Source: Fastidiosipila sanguinis (GTDB lineage: Bacteria > Bacillota > Clostridia > Saccharofermentanales > Fastidiosipilaceae). Taken from it: DNA of 64,000 bases. The notes beneath the pieces are model-generated. The model was not told the DNA's origin. It searched no databases and saw only the letters and a list, made by a program, of their open reading frames with translations. The stretch spans positions 1,054,001-1,118,000 of the forward strand of contig NZ_CP027226.1 of the NCBI RefSeq assembly GCF_002998295.1. The letters run 5' to 3'. The position numbers and the translations under genes were made by a program. Positions 53,680 to 61,137 of the stretch are shown here, piece by piece. Position 1 is the stretch's first letter, and the number at the start of each line of letters is the position of its first letter.

Positions 53680-53713
53680 ATAGTTATTTATAAAATTAGA
53701 ATATTTATTCACT

Positions 53714-53745
53714 AAAGGTTAGGTCGCACTTGCATCCTAACCTTT
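53714..53745 (+). terminator. Terminator after GH13 copy 2
   Basis: AAAGGTTAGG and CCTAACCTTT are perfect 10-base complements around a 12-base loop, followed by GCTTTTTCC. Confidence 0.85.
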
Positions 53746-53878
53746 GCTTTTTCCTTCTCTTTTTTGTGACAAAACTTTTGCAAAAATTCATCTGAGGAGT
53801 ATAATATTTATCATTGATTTTGCATATAGACTTGTTTTCAGCAAAGTTAAAGTTAAACCATCAAAGTAATAATTATAT

Positions 53879-53952
53879 TGCCAATTAGTGTAATGGTAAC
53901 ACACCGGACTCTGACTCCGTACTTGTAGGTTCGAATCCTACATTGGCAGCCA
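53879..53952 (+). tRNA. tRNA-Gln (anticodon CTG)
   Basis: The cloverleaf can be drawn by eye: acceptor TGCCAAT/ATTGGCA, D-arm with GGTAA, anticodon loop CTCTGAC with anticodon CTG, T-arm TGTAG-GTTCGAATC-CTACA, discriminator G and an encoded CCA. The first anticodon-stem pair is a C-T mismatch. A terminator follows directly. Confidence 0.92.
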
Positions 53953-53958
53953 TAGAGG

Positions 53959-53994
53959 GACGACTTTCAGGATATATTCCGAGTCGTCTTTTTT
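53959..53994 (+). terminator. Terminator of tRNA-Gln
   Basis: GACGACT and AGTCGTC arms with a 16-base loop, followed by TTTTTT. Confidence 0.85.
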
Positions 53995-54024
53995 CATGTT
54001 TTTATAGCTCCTCACAAAAATCCT

Positions 54025-54053
54025 TTGACTGCTCCTCAACACGGTGGTACTAT
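54025..54053 (+). promoter_or_regulatory. Promoter of the Xre operon
   Basis: TTGACT (54025-54030), 17-base spacer, TACTAT (54048-54053). The -10 lies in the first of two direct repeats, the expected place for an autorepressor. Confidence 0.6.
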
Positions 54054-54082
54054 AAATGTAACATTAGTACTATAAATGTAAC
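54047..54082 (+). repeat. Direct repeats, likely Xre operator
   Basis: GTACTATAAATGTAAC occurs exactly twice, at 54047-54062 and 54067-54082, with a 20-base period (about two helical turns). It overlaps the -10 and start site of the Xre gene. Confidence 0.65.
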
Positions 54083-54107
54083 CATAGTAATAAACAAAGG
54101 AGTATCA

Positions 54108-54329
54108 ATGAATGAATTAAAAGTCGGAAATAGAATTGCTGAGTACAGGAAAGAAATGGGGCTTTCTCAGCACAATCTTGCAAAAGCAGTAGGCCTCAAA
54201 AGGCGATCAATTATGGCTTATGAAAACAAAACAATTAGCCCCACAATCGAAACTGCCTATAAAATATGTAAAGTTTTAGGCAGAGATATTAAAGAAGTCT
54301 TTATCTTCGATAAGATTGATGGAGATTAG
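54108..54329 (+). CDS. Small Xre-type HTH regulator
   Basis: The 73-residue protein is one helix-turn-helix domain: 'VGNRIAEYRKEMGLSQHNLAKAVGLKRRSIMAYENKTISPTIETAYKICKVLGRDIKEVFIF'. It resembles the minimal regulators that repress two-gene accessory operons. I place the start at 54108 with AAAGGAG upstream; the longer open frame runs back into the tRNA and is not credible. It likely represses itself through the repeats at 54047 and is co-transcribed with the next gene (14-base gap). Confidence 0.88.
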   Translation: MNELKVGNRIAEYRKEMGLSQHNLAKAVGLKRRSIMAYENKTISPTIETAYKICKVLGRDIKEVFIFDKIDGD

Positions 54330-54343
54330 AAAGAGGAAAATAA

Positions 54344-54763
54344 ATGAGTAAAATATTTACCACAAATTCTGAAATTATCCAAATGGTTCAAGACAACTTT
54401 GGTCATACGGAAAATTATCTTGTAGCAATGAAGCATAATGGCTTCATAAAAGATTTATTAAAATGGTTCATCAACAGACTTTATTACGCTATGGATAGTA
54501 GCAGACAATTTATCTTGTATTTTGATCATCAAGGAATACACGAAAAAGAATTTAGTTTTACTGACAAATCCAAATTCTTACTAATCCCATGGAACGAAGT
54601 TGATGAGTTTGATATAAATGATAAAGGTAATAAAATCATTATTAATATAAATCATCTCGGCAAAAAATATTCTTATATAGTTGAATTCAATAACTACTTA
54701 CTAAAAGGTAATCGTGAAAGATTTGCCCATTTAGAAAAGAAAAACTTTTTCAGAGAGCGTTAA
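54344..54763 (+). CDS. Hypothetical 139-residue protein, partner of the Xre regulator
   Basis: I do not recognise a named family. The protein is cytoplasmic and probably alpha+beta: a helical N-terminus ('NSEIIQMVQDNFGHTENYLVAMKHNGFIKDLLKWFINRLYYAM') followed by strands ('RQFILYFDHQGIHEKEF', 'FLLIPWNEVDEFDINDKGNKIIININ'), reminiscent of bacterial PH-like domains. AAGAGG precedes the ATG. The two-gene layout with an Xre regulator next to a tRNA suggests an accessory or stress module. Confidence 0.65.
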   Translation: MSKIFTTNSEIIQMVQDNFGHTENYLVAMKHNGFIKDLLKWFINRLYYAMDSSRQFILYFDHQGIHEKEFSFTDKSKFLLIPWNEVDEFDINDKGNKIIININHLGKKYSYIVEFNNYLLKGNRERFAHLEKKNFFRER

Positions 54764-54803
54764 TAAGTATTAAAATTTTAGAAAATCTCAATAATTAAAA
54801 TTT

Positions 54804-54838
54804 AAAAGTGCCATTACTATCTCTGTAACGGCACTTTT
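54804..54838. terminator. Bidirectional terminator between the Xre operon and the nitroreductase
   Basis: AAAAGTGCC and GGCACTTTT with an inner TTAC/GTAA stem. It serves convergent genes. Confidence 0.8.
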
Positions 54839-54880
54839 CATCAAGATCCCCTATTCCATAACACTACCTTAAAACTCATA

Positions 54881-55447
54881 TCAGTCTTCAAGGAAACTTA
54901 TAGAGAATCTTTCCTTAAACTCTTTTGGCCCTCTAGTACTTTCTTCATCTGCAGGATATCCTAAAACTAACGAGCCAACTGCCTGATAACCTTCAGGTAA
55001 ATCAACAGCCTCTTGAACTTTAGCATTATTTTGAGTAGACCTTATAGCACCCCAAATATAACATGCACCTAATCCCAAAGCCTCCGCTGCCAATACCATA
55101 TTATGAATTATCATGGCAGAACTAGCATATTCTGCATTTTCAATAGTATCTCCTTTAGGTTTCACGGCTACGACAATTAGTGTTGGAGCATTGTATAAAG
55201 GATGAACCTCTCTTCCACTTACTTCACTAACACCTCTCTCTATAATCCCTTTAACTTTATCGGAATTAATAACTTGAATGTGATAGTTCTCGAACTTTCC
55301 TAAAGCCACCGGACTTGTCTGACCTGCTGCTATAACCTCATTTAGAGTCTCTTTAGGTATAGGTTTATTAGAATAATCTCTAACTGAGCGTCTCTCGTAT
55401 AAAATTTTCAACTCATTATTTCTAATACCACTTAACTTCTCCTTCAT
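54881..55447 (-). CDS. Nitroreductase family protein
   Basis: The 188-residue flavin-binding fold has 'LYERRSVRDYSNKPIPKETLNEVIAAGQTSPVALGKFENYHIQVI' at the start (FMN phosphate contacts RRSVRDY), 'NMVLAAEALGLGACYIWGAI' in the middle and 'AVGSLVLGYPADE' near the end. Such proteins reduce nitro or quinone compounds with NAD(P)H via FMN. The physiological substrate is unknown. It is single and divergent from the next gene. Confidence 0.88.
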   Translation of the reverse strand: MKEKLSGIRNNELKILYERRSVRDYSNKPIPKETLNEVIAAGQTSPVALGKFENYHIQVINSDKVKGIIERGVSEVSGREVHPLYNAPTLIVVAVKPKGDTIENAEYASSAMIIHNMVLAAEALGLGACYIWGAIRSTQNNAKVQEAVDLPEGYQAVGSLVLGYPADEESTRGPKEFKERFSISFLED

Positions 55448-55585
55448 ACTTCCCTCCTATAAAATTTCCTCCACAAAACTTCCCACTATACTTTTCCAGG
55501 AAATTTCACAGCTTTATTAACTTTATTCTAACAATAAATTATTAAAACATTCTGCAAACATCGACATTTGCAAGGCCTTCCATCT

Positions 55586-55613
55586 TTAACAGAGCACCAA
55601 TTAAGAGTATAAT
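55586..55613 (+). promoter_or_regulatory. Promoter of the COG3804-type dehydrogenase gene
   Basis: TTAACA (55586-55591), 16-base spacer, TATAAT (55608-55613), about 35 bases before the ATG. Confidence 0.65.
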
Positions 55614-55648
55614 TAGCTTATAAATCTAATTTTCCTAAGGAGGATTTT

Positions 55649-56731
55649 ATGGACAGAAAAATTAAAGTCGTACAATTTGGTTGCGGTAAGATGAGTAAAT
55701 ATCTTATGCGCTATGTACAAGAAAAGGGTGCCGAACTAGTAGGAGCATTCGACATGAACCCAGCTCTAGTTGGCAAAGACGTTTCCGAAATTACAGGTGG
55801 AGCTGAAACAGGAATTAAAATCCAAAGTGCTGCTGATTTTGATTCAGCATTAAAAGAGCTAAAACCAGATGTATGTGTAGTTGCAACAAGATCAACCGTT
55901 GAAGAAATTTCTGATGCATTCAGAACTTGTGCCAAGAACTCTGTCAATGCTATCAGTACTTGTGAAGAGGCAATCTATCCTTGGAATTCATCAGCTGAGT
56001 TGACTGCAGAATTAGATAAATTAGCAAAAGATCATAACGTTACTTTATCCGGTAGCGGTTACCCTGATATGTACTGGGGTGTAATGGTCGATACAATTGC
56101 TGGTTCATTGCATACTTTAAACAAGATCAAAGGCGTAAGTAGTTATAACGTAGAAGATTATGGAATCGCTTTGGCAGAAGGTCACGGTGCCGGATTATCT
56201 ATTGAAGAATTCGAAAATCAAATAGGTCAATACAATGATCTAGGTTATGAAGAGACTTTAGAAGCTATTAACGAAGGCAAAGTTGTTCCATCATACATGT
56301 GGAACCAAAATGGTTGGTTGTGCGATAGATTTGGTTTAACTATTAAATCTCAAACCCAAAAATGTGTACCAGTAACCCACCCGGGAGATCTCGAGTCCTC
56401 TACCCTAGGCCTCACTGTTAAAGCTGGATACGCAACTGGTATGGAAGCTATCGTTACAACAGAAACTGAAGAAGGTATCACAATCGAAACTCACAACCTT
56501 GGTTATGTTTACGGTCCTGAAGACTTTGACATGAACACTTGGACATTCGAAGGTGAGCCAGACGTAGAAGTTGTTGTAGATAAACCTGACACAGTTAAAC
56601 TAACCTGTGCAAACCTAATCAATAGAATTCCTGCATTAATTGATGCTGAAGCCGGTTATGTTACAACAGATAAACTCCCTAATAACCGTTACATCGTCAA
56701 AGATATGCACGAATACGTAAAAAATAAATAA
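55649..56731 (+). CDS. DapB-like NAD(P)-dependent dehydrogenase (2,4-diaminopentanoate dehydrogenase-like)
   Basis: The 360-residue protein has an N-terminal Rossmann fold ('KVVQFGCGKMSKYLMRYVQEKGAELVGAFDMN'), 'PDVCVVATRSTVEEISDAF' near 75 and 'NAISTCEEAIYPW' near 105. A catalytic-type domain follows with 'GSGYPDMYWGVMVDTIAG' and 'EGHGAGLS'. This is the COG3804 group that includes the amine dehydrogenase acting on 2,4-diaminopentanoate in clostridial ornithine fermentation. No other ornithine genes adjoin, so the substrate is open. AAGGAGG precedes the ATG. Confidence 0.75.
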   Translation: MDRKIKVVQFGCGKMSKYLMRYVQEKGAELVGAFDMNPALVGKDVSEITGGAETGIKIQSAADFDSALKELKPDVCVVATRSTVEEISDAFRTCAKNSVNAISTCEEAIYPWNSSAELTAELDKLAKDHNVTLSGSGYPDMYWGVMVDTIAGSLHTLNKIKGVSSYNVEDYGIALAEGHGAGLSIEEFENQIGQYNDLGYEETLEAINEGKVVPSYMWNQNGWLCDRFGLTIKSQTQKCVPVTHPGDLESSTLGLTVKAGYATGMEAIVTTETEEGITIETHNLGYVYGPEDFDMNTWTFEGEPDVEVVVDKPDTVKLTCANLINRIPALIDAEAGYVTTDKLPNNRYIVKDMHEYVKNK

Positions 56732-56752
56732 TTTGATATTTAAGCAAAACAA

Positions 56753-56786
56753 TTTCCCTGTAGTATAACTAAATACTGCAGGGAAA
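56753..56786 (+). terminator. Hairpin between the dehydrogenase and Gfo/Idh genes
   Basis: TTTCCCTGTAGTAT and ATACTGCAGGGAAA form a 14-bp stem with one G-U and a 6-base loop, followed by A/T-rich DNA without a long T-run. A terminator, perhaps leaky. Confidence 0.6.
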
Positions 56787-56809
56787 ATTTATATTAAGAG
56801 GTGATAAGA

Positions 56810-57841
56810 TTGGAAGCTAAAGGTAATATTGAAAATAAAAAAATCTGGAACTGGGGTATATTTGGTCCTGCTGGAATTGCCAGAGCTTTTGCTGAAGGAT
56901 TGAAGATATTGGATAACGCTAATATATACGCAGTTGCTTCTCGTAGTGAAGAACGTTCTAGAACTTTCGCAGAGAACTTCCCAGTTGAAAAAGTCTACTC
57001 TTCTTACGAAGATGCCCTACAAGATGAGGATCTTGAAATCTGCTACATAGCTAATCTAAACAATGATCACTACCCTCTCGCAAAGGCTTGTCTTGAGGCA
57101 GGTAAACATGTCCTAATTGAGAAACCTAGTTGTTTAAATAGTGAAATGCTTATTGAGCTGGTCGAGTTAGCGAAAACTAAAAATTTATTTTTCATGGAAG
57201 CAATGTGGACCAAATTCTTAGCTACTACAAAAAAGGTTAATGGATGGGTTAATGATGGCAAAATTGGAGAAATCTCCAGCTTAGAGTGTAGCTTTGGATT
57301 TGCAAGTGGCTTAGACCCAGAATCTAAAGTACTTGCACTAAACAAAGGCGGCAGTGCTTTACTAGACCTAGGTGTTTATACAGTTTCTTATGCAGATATG
57401 CTCTTCCCTGGTTACCCTGAATCTATATGCTATAACGCAAATACTACAGCAGATAATGTAGACATTACAGGGGCTGGTTCTTTAATATATAAAGATAATA
57501 AAGTTGCAACTTTTATAGTATCTGTCGCAAATCAATTAACAAACTACGCTAAAATCACAGGAACTAAAGGAAGTATTTATGTTAGCAACTTCATGTCACC
57601 TATTGAGGCATCCTTATATGAGGGAATCAGCACAAACCTTAAGGATAATAAACTAATAGAAACCTTTGAACAAAAAAACCTTGTCAACGGATATGAGTAT
57701 GAAGCTATGCATGTTATGGAATGCTTGGATAAAGGACTAATAGAAAGTCCAACCCATACTTGGGAAGATAACATTAATGTCCTAAAAATAATGGATAAAA
57801 TGCGTGCAGATATATCTTTGGTGTATCCTGAAGAAAGATAA
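56810..57841 (+). CDS. Gfo/Idh/MocA family oxidoreductase
   Basis: An NAD(P)-binding Rossmann domain ('WNWGIFGPAGIARAFAEGLKIL', 'IYAVASRSEERSRTFAENF') is followed by the conserved 'ACLEAGKHVLIEKPSCLN' near 90-107 with the catalytic Lys, and 'EAMWTKFLATTKKVNGWV'. Family members oxidise sugars, inositols or trans-dihydrodiols. I place the start at TTG 56810, nine codons-equivalent bases after a GTG at 56801, since AAGAGG ends eight bases before the TTG but abuts the GTG. The IS at 57892 now follows 50 bases downstream. Confidence 0.88.
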   Translation: MEAKGNIENKKIWNWGIFGPAGIARAFAEGLKILDNANIYAVASRSEERSRTFAENFPVEKVYSSYEDALQDEDLEICYIANLNNDHYPLAKACLEAGKHVLIEKPSCLNSEMLIELVELAKTKNLFFMEAMWTKFLATTKKVNGWVNDGKIGEISSLECSFGFASGLDPESKVLALNKGGSALLDLGVYTVSYADMLFPGYPESICYNANTTADNVDITGAGSLIYKDNKVATFIVSVANQLTNYAKITGTKGSIYVSNFMSPIEASLYEGISTNLKDNKLIETFEQKNLVNGYEYEAMHVMECLDKGLIESPTHTWEDNINVLKIMDKMRADISLVYPEER

Positions 57842-57875
57842 ATTAATTTACAGGCTAAAAAGATTTTCAAAGAAA

Positions 57876-57886
57876 AAAGGCAATTC
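57876..57886. terminator. Left arm of a terminator split by the IS
   Basis: AAAGGCAATTC here and GAATTGCCTTT at 59382-59392 are exact complements. Removing the IS and one target copy restores an 11-bp stem with the loop AGTTAAA and T/A-rich flanks, a good bidirectional terminator for the Gfo/Idh gene and the membrane protein gene at 59418. Confidence 0.75.
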
Positions 57887-57931
57887 AGTTATGTAGTGAA
57901 CCCCAAAATCCGGACATCAATTTAATAATAT

Positions 57932-58797
57932 TTAAGCGGACTGTAATCTGTATTCAACAGGTGAAAGTCCGTTTAATTTTACCTTTATTCTATCTTCATT
58001 GTACCATTTTATATACTCTATAATTACTTCTATTAATTGTTCTAAATTCTTAAAATCTTCACCATAAAACATTTCTTGCTTCATTATTCCAAAGAAATTT
58101 TCCATCGGTGAATTATCTAAACAGTTTCCTTTTCTGGACATACTTTGTTTTATTCCTCTCGTTTCCAATCGTTTTACCCAACTGCTGTGTTGGTAATGGA
58201 AACCTTGGTCACTGTGAATTACTAATTCACTTACATCTTTAACCCTTTTTAAGGCTTCATCTAAAGCTTTATTTGTAAACGCAGTTGTTGGGTGTTTGTC
58301 AATTGAGAACGAAATAATTTCACTATTGTAAGTATCTAGTATTGCAGATAAATATATTTTTTCTTCGCTATTCTTTAATCTGAATTCTGTTACGTCTGTT
58401 AACCACAATTCGTTTGGTCTAGCAGTGTTAAACTGGCGCTTGACCAAATTATCAGCTACTTCTCCAACTTTTCCTCTGTAGGAATTATATTTTCTGGATC
58501 TTGTTTTGAATTTTGTGCTCAATAAGTTTTGTTCTCGCATAATACGTAGAACTTTTTTGTGGTTAACTACTAATCCTAGCTTTCTAAGTTTCATTGAAAC
58601 TCTTCTGTATCCATATCTATAACTAGATTCTTTTACAACCTGCACTATTGCTAATACTATCTCTTTGTCTTTATCTACAGGTTTATCTAGCTTGTTTTTC
58701 CATTCGTAGTAAGAAGAACGTGGTAGCTCCGCTAAGCTTAACCAAATTTTTAACTGGATTTTTGGAAACTCTACTTGTAACTCTAGAATTACTTTTG
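57932..58797 (-). CDS. IS3-family transposase OrfB (DDE integrase)
   Basis: The DDE catalytic domain is visible: 'RPNELWLTDVTEF' (first Asp), 'VIHSDQGFHYQHSSW' (second Asp), and 'SRKGNCLDNSPMENFFGIMKQE' (Glu), then 'YNEDRIKVKLNGLSPVEYRLQSA'. The first ATG/GTG-type start is at 58645, but the same frame is open upstream ('KVILELQVEFPKIQLKIWLSLAELPRSSYYEW') back to the end of orfA. OrfB is therefore most likely made as an OrfAB fusion by -1 slippage on the A-rich CCAAAACAAAAG just before the orfA stop. The 5' boundary given is where the frame joins orfA. Confidence 0.88.
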
Positions 58798-59346
58798 TTT
58801 TGGCCTTGGCTGGTATTCTCCCTCGTCCATCTCTTCCAGCAAGGCTTCTAACTTTTTTTCGTAAATTTCTTTTAATTTAAGATACTTTACCTCTTCGCGT
58901 AAGCGTATTAACTCTTCACGCTCACTCTCGTTTAATGGTTTTGGATTTTTACTCTTTGACACTTTTCGGGACCTTCCTTGTTTTCCTTCCAAACCAGAGA
59001 AGCCTTTCTCTTCATATTTTTTGGCCCATGTATATACAATTGCACCATTAGTAACGCCGAAATGTTCTGCTGCTTCTCGGTATGAACATTTATTTATCTC
59101 TCTATATTTTATTACCGAAAGCTTAAAATCGCTACTATAACTTTTAGTAGTAAGTTTTTTGATCAATCCATGCTTACCACGTGCGTTGTACCAATTAATC
59201 CAATTATTAACTGTTCTTACTGGAACTCCATATTTTTTAGCGATTAAAACACTCCCTCCATTCTTACCACTTAAGTAATCTTTAATTACTTCTAATTTGA
59301 ATTCATCACTATATTTAGGCATAAATTTACCCCTCCATCCTTTCAC
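58789..59346 (-). CDS. IS3-family transposase OrfA (helix-turn-helix)
   Basis: The 185-residue protein has two helix-turn-helix units: 'EFKLEVIKDYLSGKNGGSVLIAKKYGVPVRTVNNWINWYNARG' and 'DFKLSVIKYREINKCSYREAAEHFGVTNGAIVYTWAKKYEEKG'. A basic linker and a leucine-rich coiled coil ('ESEREELIRLREEVKYLKLKEIYEKKLEALLEE') follow. It binds the element's ends and, by frameshift, forms the N-terminus of OrfAB. The frame probably starts at ATG 59322 (MPKYSDEF) rather than the first ATG, which lies inside the terminal region. Confidence 0.88.
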   Translation of the reverse strand: MKGWRGKFMPKYSDEFKLEVIKDYLSGKNGGSVLIAKKYGVPVRTVNNWINWYNARGKHGLIKKLTTKSYSSDFKLSVIKYREINKCSYREAAEHFGVTNGAIVYTWAKKYEEKGFSGLEGKQGRSRKVSKSKNPKPLNESEREELIRLREEVKYLKLKEIYEKKLEALLEEMDEGEYQPRPKQK

Positions 59347-59381
59347 TTCTGTGTCCGGATTTTGGGGTGCAGTTCATTAAA

Positions 59382-59392
59382 GAATTGCCTTT
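59382..59392. terminator. Right arm of the terminator split by the IS
   Basis: GAATTGCCTTT, exact complement of 57876-57886. See the left arm entry. Confidence 0.75.
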
Positions 59393-59417
59393 CTCATATT
59401 AATTAAAGATATAAAAA

Positions 59418-60269
59418 TTAAATGTTTAATAAAATCAAACTGAATAGAGCAATTGTAAATGCTGGTGGGTCAATATGTGACTCAACATCAGTATTAAATA
59501 ACCTTGCTAAAACATCTGCTGTTAACCAGGCCAATGGACCAAAGATAGCTGCTATCCAAATATTTGGTATTACACCAAATGCAAATGCTGCAACCATACT
59601 TACATGGTGATTAGCAGGTACCGGAACACCAAACATACCAAATGCTAGGACTAGACCACCAAGCAAGAAACCAAAGGTTGGAACACCTGTGACTTTAACA
59701 AAATATGTCATTCCCAAAGCAATAGCATATGCAGCCAACAAGTGGAATGCCATTTGATTCAAATTATAATTTAATCTTTCAGATAATTTGAAGTTCTTAC
59801 CCATAACACCAGAATCGTCAAAAATAAGTCGTCCAACAAAAGCCACAATAATCAATGCAACCGCAGGGCTATCTGATCTAAATGGAGCATAATCTCTCAA
59901 TAATATACATATAGCTTGACTCAACATTGCGAAAACTCCACCAACTAACAATGTTGGGAAATCACCTGTTGTTGCTAACGGTGCTACTATATTATTTCCT
60001 GGCAATACCATATCTACTGGTACTAATTGCTTTCTACTTTTCATACCATAGTAAGATGCTGCTGCAACACCACCTGCAAAAGCAATTTGCGGTGTGAAAA
60101 TCGGCCCAAAAGCAACATTAGTAATAAAATCCATACTGCCTGTAGCCACATAAACACCAATACCAATTAGTCCCATAAGACCACAAAATACAAAGGAAGT
60201 AACACTACCAACATAGGCCCCAAAAATTCCGCCAAAAAAGGCCATAAACATTTCTACTAAAAATGACAT
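59418..60269 (-). CDS. Uncharacterised polytopic membrane protein
   Basis: The 283-residue protein has about seven to eight hydrophobic helices with glycine-rich motifs ('FFGGIFGAYVGSVTSFVFCGLMGLIGIG', 'GFLLGGLVLAFGMFGVPVPANHHVSMVAAFAFG'). Between helices there are conserved-looking polar segments ('KSRKQLVPVDMVLPGNNIVAPLATTGDFP', 'DDSGVMGKNFKLSERLNYN'). It looks like a permease, but I cannot assign a substrate. It is single, divergent from the DJ-1 gene, and its terminator is now interrupted by the IS. Confidence 0.7.
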   Translation of the reverse strand: MSFLVEMFMAFFGGIFGAYVGSVTSFVFCGLMGLIGIGVYVATGSMDFITNVAFGPIFTPQIAFAGGVAAASYYGMKSRKQLVPVDMVLPGNNIVAPLATTGDFPTLLVGGVFAMLSQAICILLRDYAPFRSDSPAVALIIVAFVGRLIFDDSGVMGKNFKLSERLNYNLNQMAFHLLAAYAIALGMTYFVKVTGVPTFGFLLGGLVLAFGMFGVPVPANHHVSMVAAFAFGVIPNIWIAAIFGPLAWLTADVLARLFNTDVESHIDPPAFTIALFSLILLNI

Positions 60270-60459
60270 TCTGTATCCTCCTACTTAGTCAAATTTAAAT
60301 ATAATATACTTTATTTTATTGATTTTTGCTTTATTTTTTTATGCTGTATTTATGCTTTTATTGGATTTATATTTAGATAAAATTTTAATTAATCTTTATT
60401 CACATCATCGTTTATTAATAAAGTTATAATGTATTTATATAGCTTAAGGAGGTATTTCA

Positions 60460-61011
60460 ATGAAAAAAGTAGCAGTATTCCTCGCTCACGGAACTGAAGA
60501 AGGTGAAGCAATTATTCAAATCGACCTATTAAGGCGTGCTGGAATTGAAGTTAAAACTTTCTCTATTGAGGAAGGATTAGAGATAACTAGTGCTCATGAT
60601 ATTACTATTCTTGCAAATGATCACATAGATAGTATTAAGCCAGAAGAATTCGATATGCTATTTGTCCCTGGTGGCGCCAAAGGTGTAGAAAGAATGTATG
60701 AATCTAAGAAGCTAAGCGAAGTATTAATTGATTTCGCGAAAACCGATTCTCTTATGTCTGCAGTCTGCGCAGCTCCAACTGTATTAGGAAAATTAGGACT
60801 ACTCGATAGTGAGGTAGCGACTTGTGCACCTAATTGGGAATCAGGATTAGGTGAAGCAACACATAAAGCTGAATCTGTCGTTGTCTCAGGTAAATTTATT
60901 ACAGGACAAGGTTTAGGAGCTAGTATTCCATTGGCTTTAGCTTGTATTGAGGCACTACTAAACAAAGACGAAGCGGACAAGGTTGCTAAAGCTATTTGTT
61001 ATAAAGCTTAA
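60460..61011 (+). CDS. DJ-1/PfpI superfamily protein
   Basis: The 183-residue flavodoxin-like protein starts 'KKVAVFLAHGTEEGEAIIQIDLLRRAGIEVKTFSIEEG'. It has the conserved Glu near 15-17, 'MLFVPGGAKGVERM' near 68 and the nucleophile elbow 'SAVCAAPTVLG' with Cys near 102. DJ-1/YajL relatives act as chaperones or deglycases/glyoxalases, with disputed activity. A TATAAT lies about 30 bases upstream and AAGGAGG precedes the ATG. Confidence 0.88.
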   Translation: MKKVAVFLAHGTEEGEAIIQIDLLRRAGIEVKTFSIEEGLEITSAHDITILANDHIDSIKPEEFDMLFVPGGAKGVERMYESKKLSEVLIDFAKTDSLMSAVCAAPTVLGKLGLLDSEVATCAPNWESGLGEATHKAESVVVSGKFITGQGLGASIPLALACIEALLNKDEADKVAKAICYKA

Positions 61012-61043
61012 TTAACAATCAGTTTTTATAATTACATAAAAAG

Positions 61044-61085
61044 AAAAGTGAGGTCTCTACATTAATTGTATTTGACCTCACTTTT
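61044..61085. terminator. Bidirectional terminator after the DJ-1 gene
   Basis: AAAAGTGAGGTC and GACCTCACTTTT are perfect 12-base complements around an 18-base A/T-rich loop; T or A runs border both sides. Confidence 0.85.
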
Positions 61086-61137
61086 AATTTATAAACTCAA
61101 GCTAAAAGCTTGTACTTGTGTTTGGTTTCGCTCTACT

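Larger units (their letters stand above)
57892..59376 (-). mobile_element. Complete IS3-family (IS150 group) insertion sequence, 1485 bp
   Basis: Both ends carry a 25-bp inverted repeat (57892-57916 and 59352-59376; 22 of 25 match, sharing ACCCCAAAATCCGGACA or a close variant), flanked by a 3-bp direct repeat TTA (57889-57891 and 59377-59379). Two overlapping reading frames (orfA and orfB) with a likely -1 frameshift lie on the minus strand. Intact ends, duplication and frames mean it may still be mobile and inserted recently. Confidence 0.92.

Noticed and set aside
53943-54107. Longer start for the Xre gene inside the tRNA
   Set aside because: It would begin in the tRNA 3' end and cross its terminator; the ATG at 54108 has AAAGGAG and gives a standard single-domain HTH.
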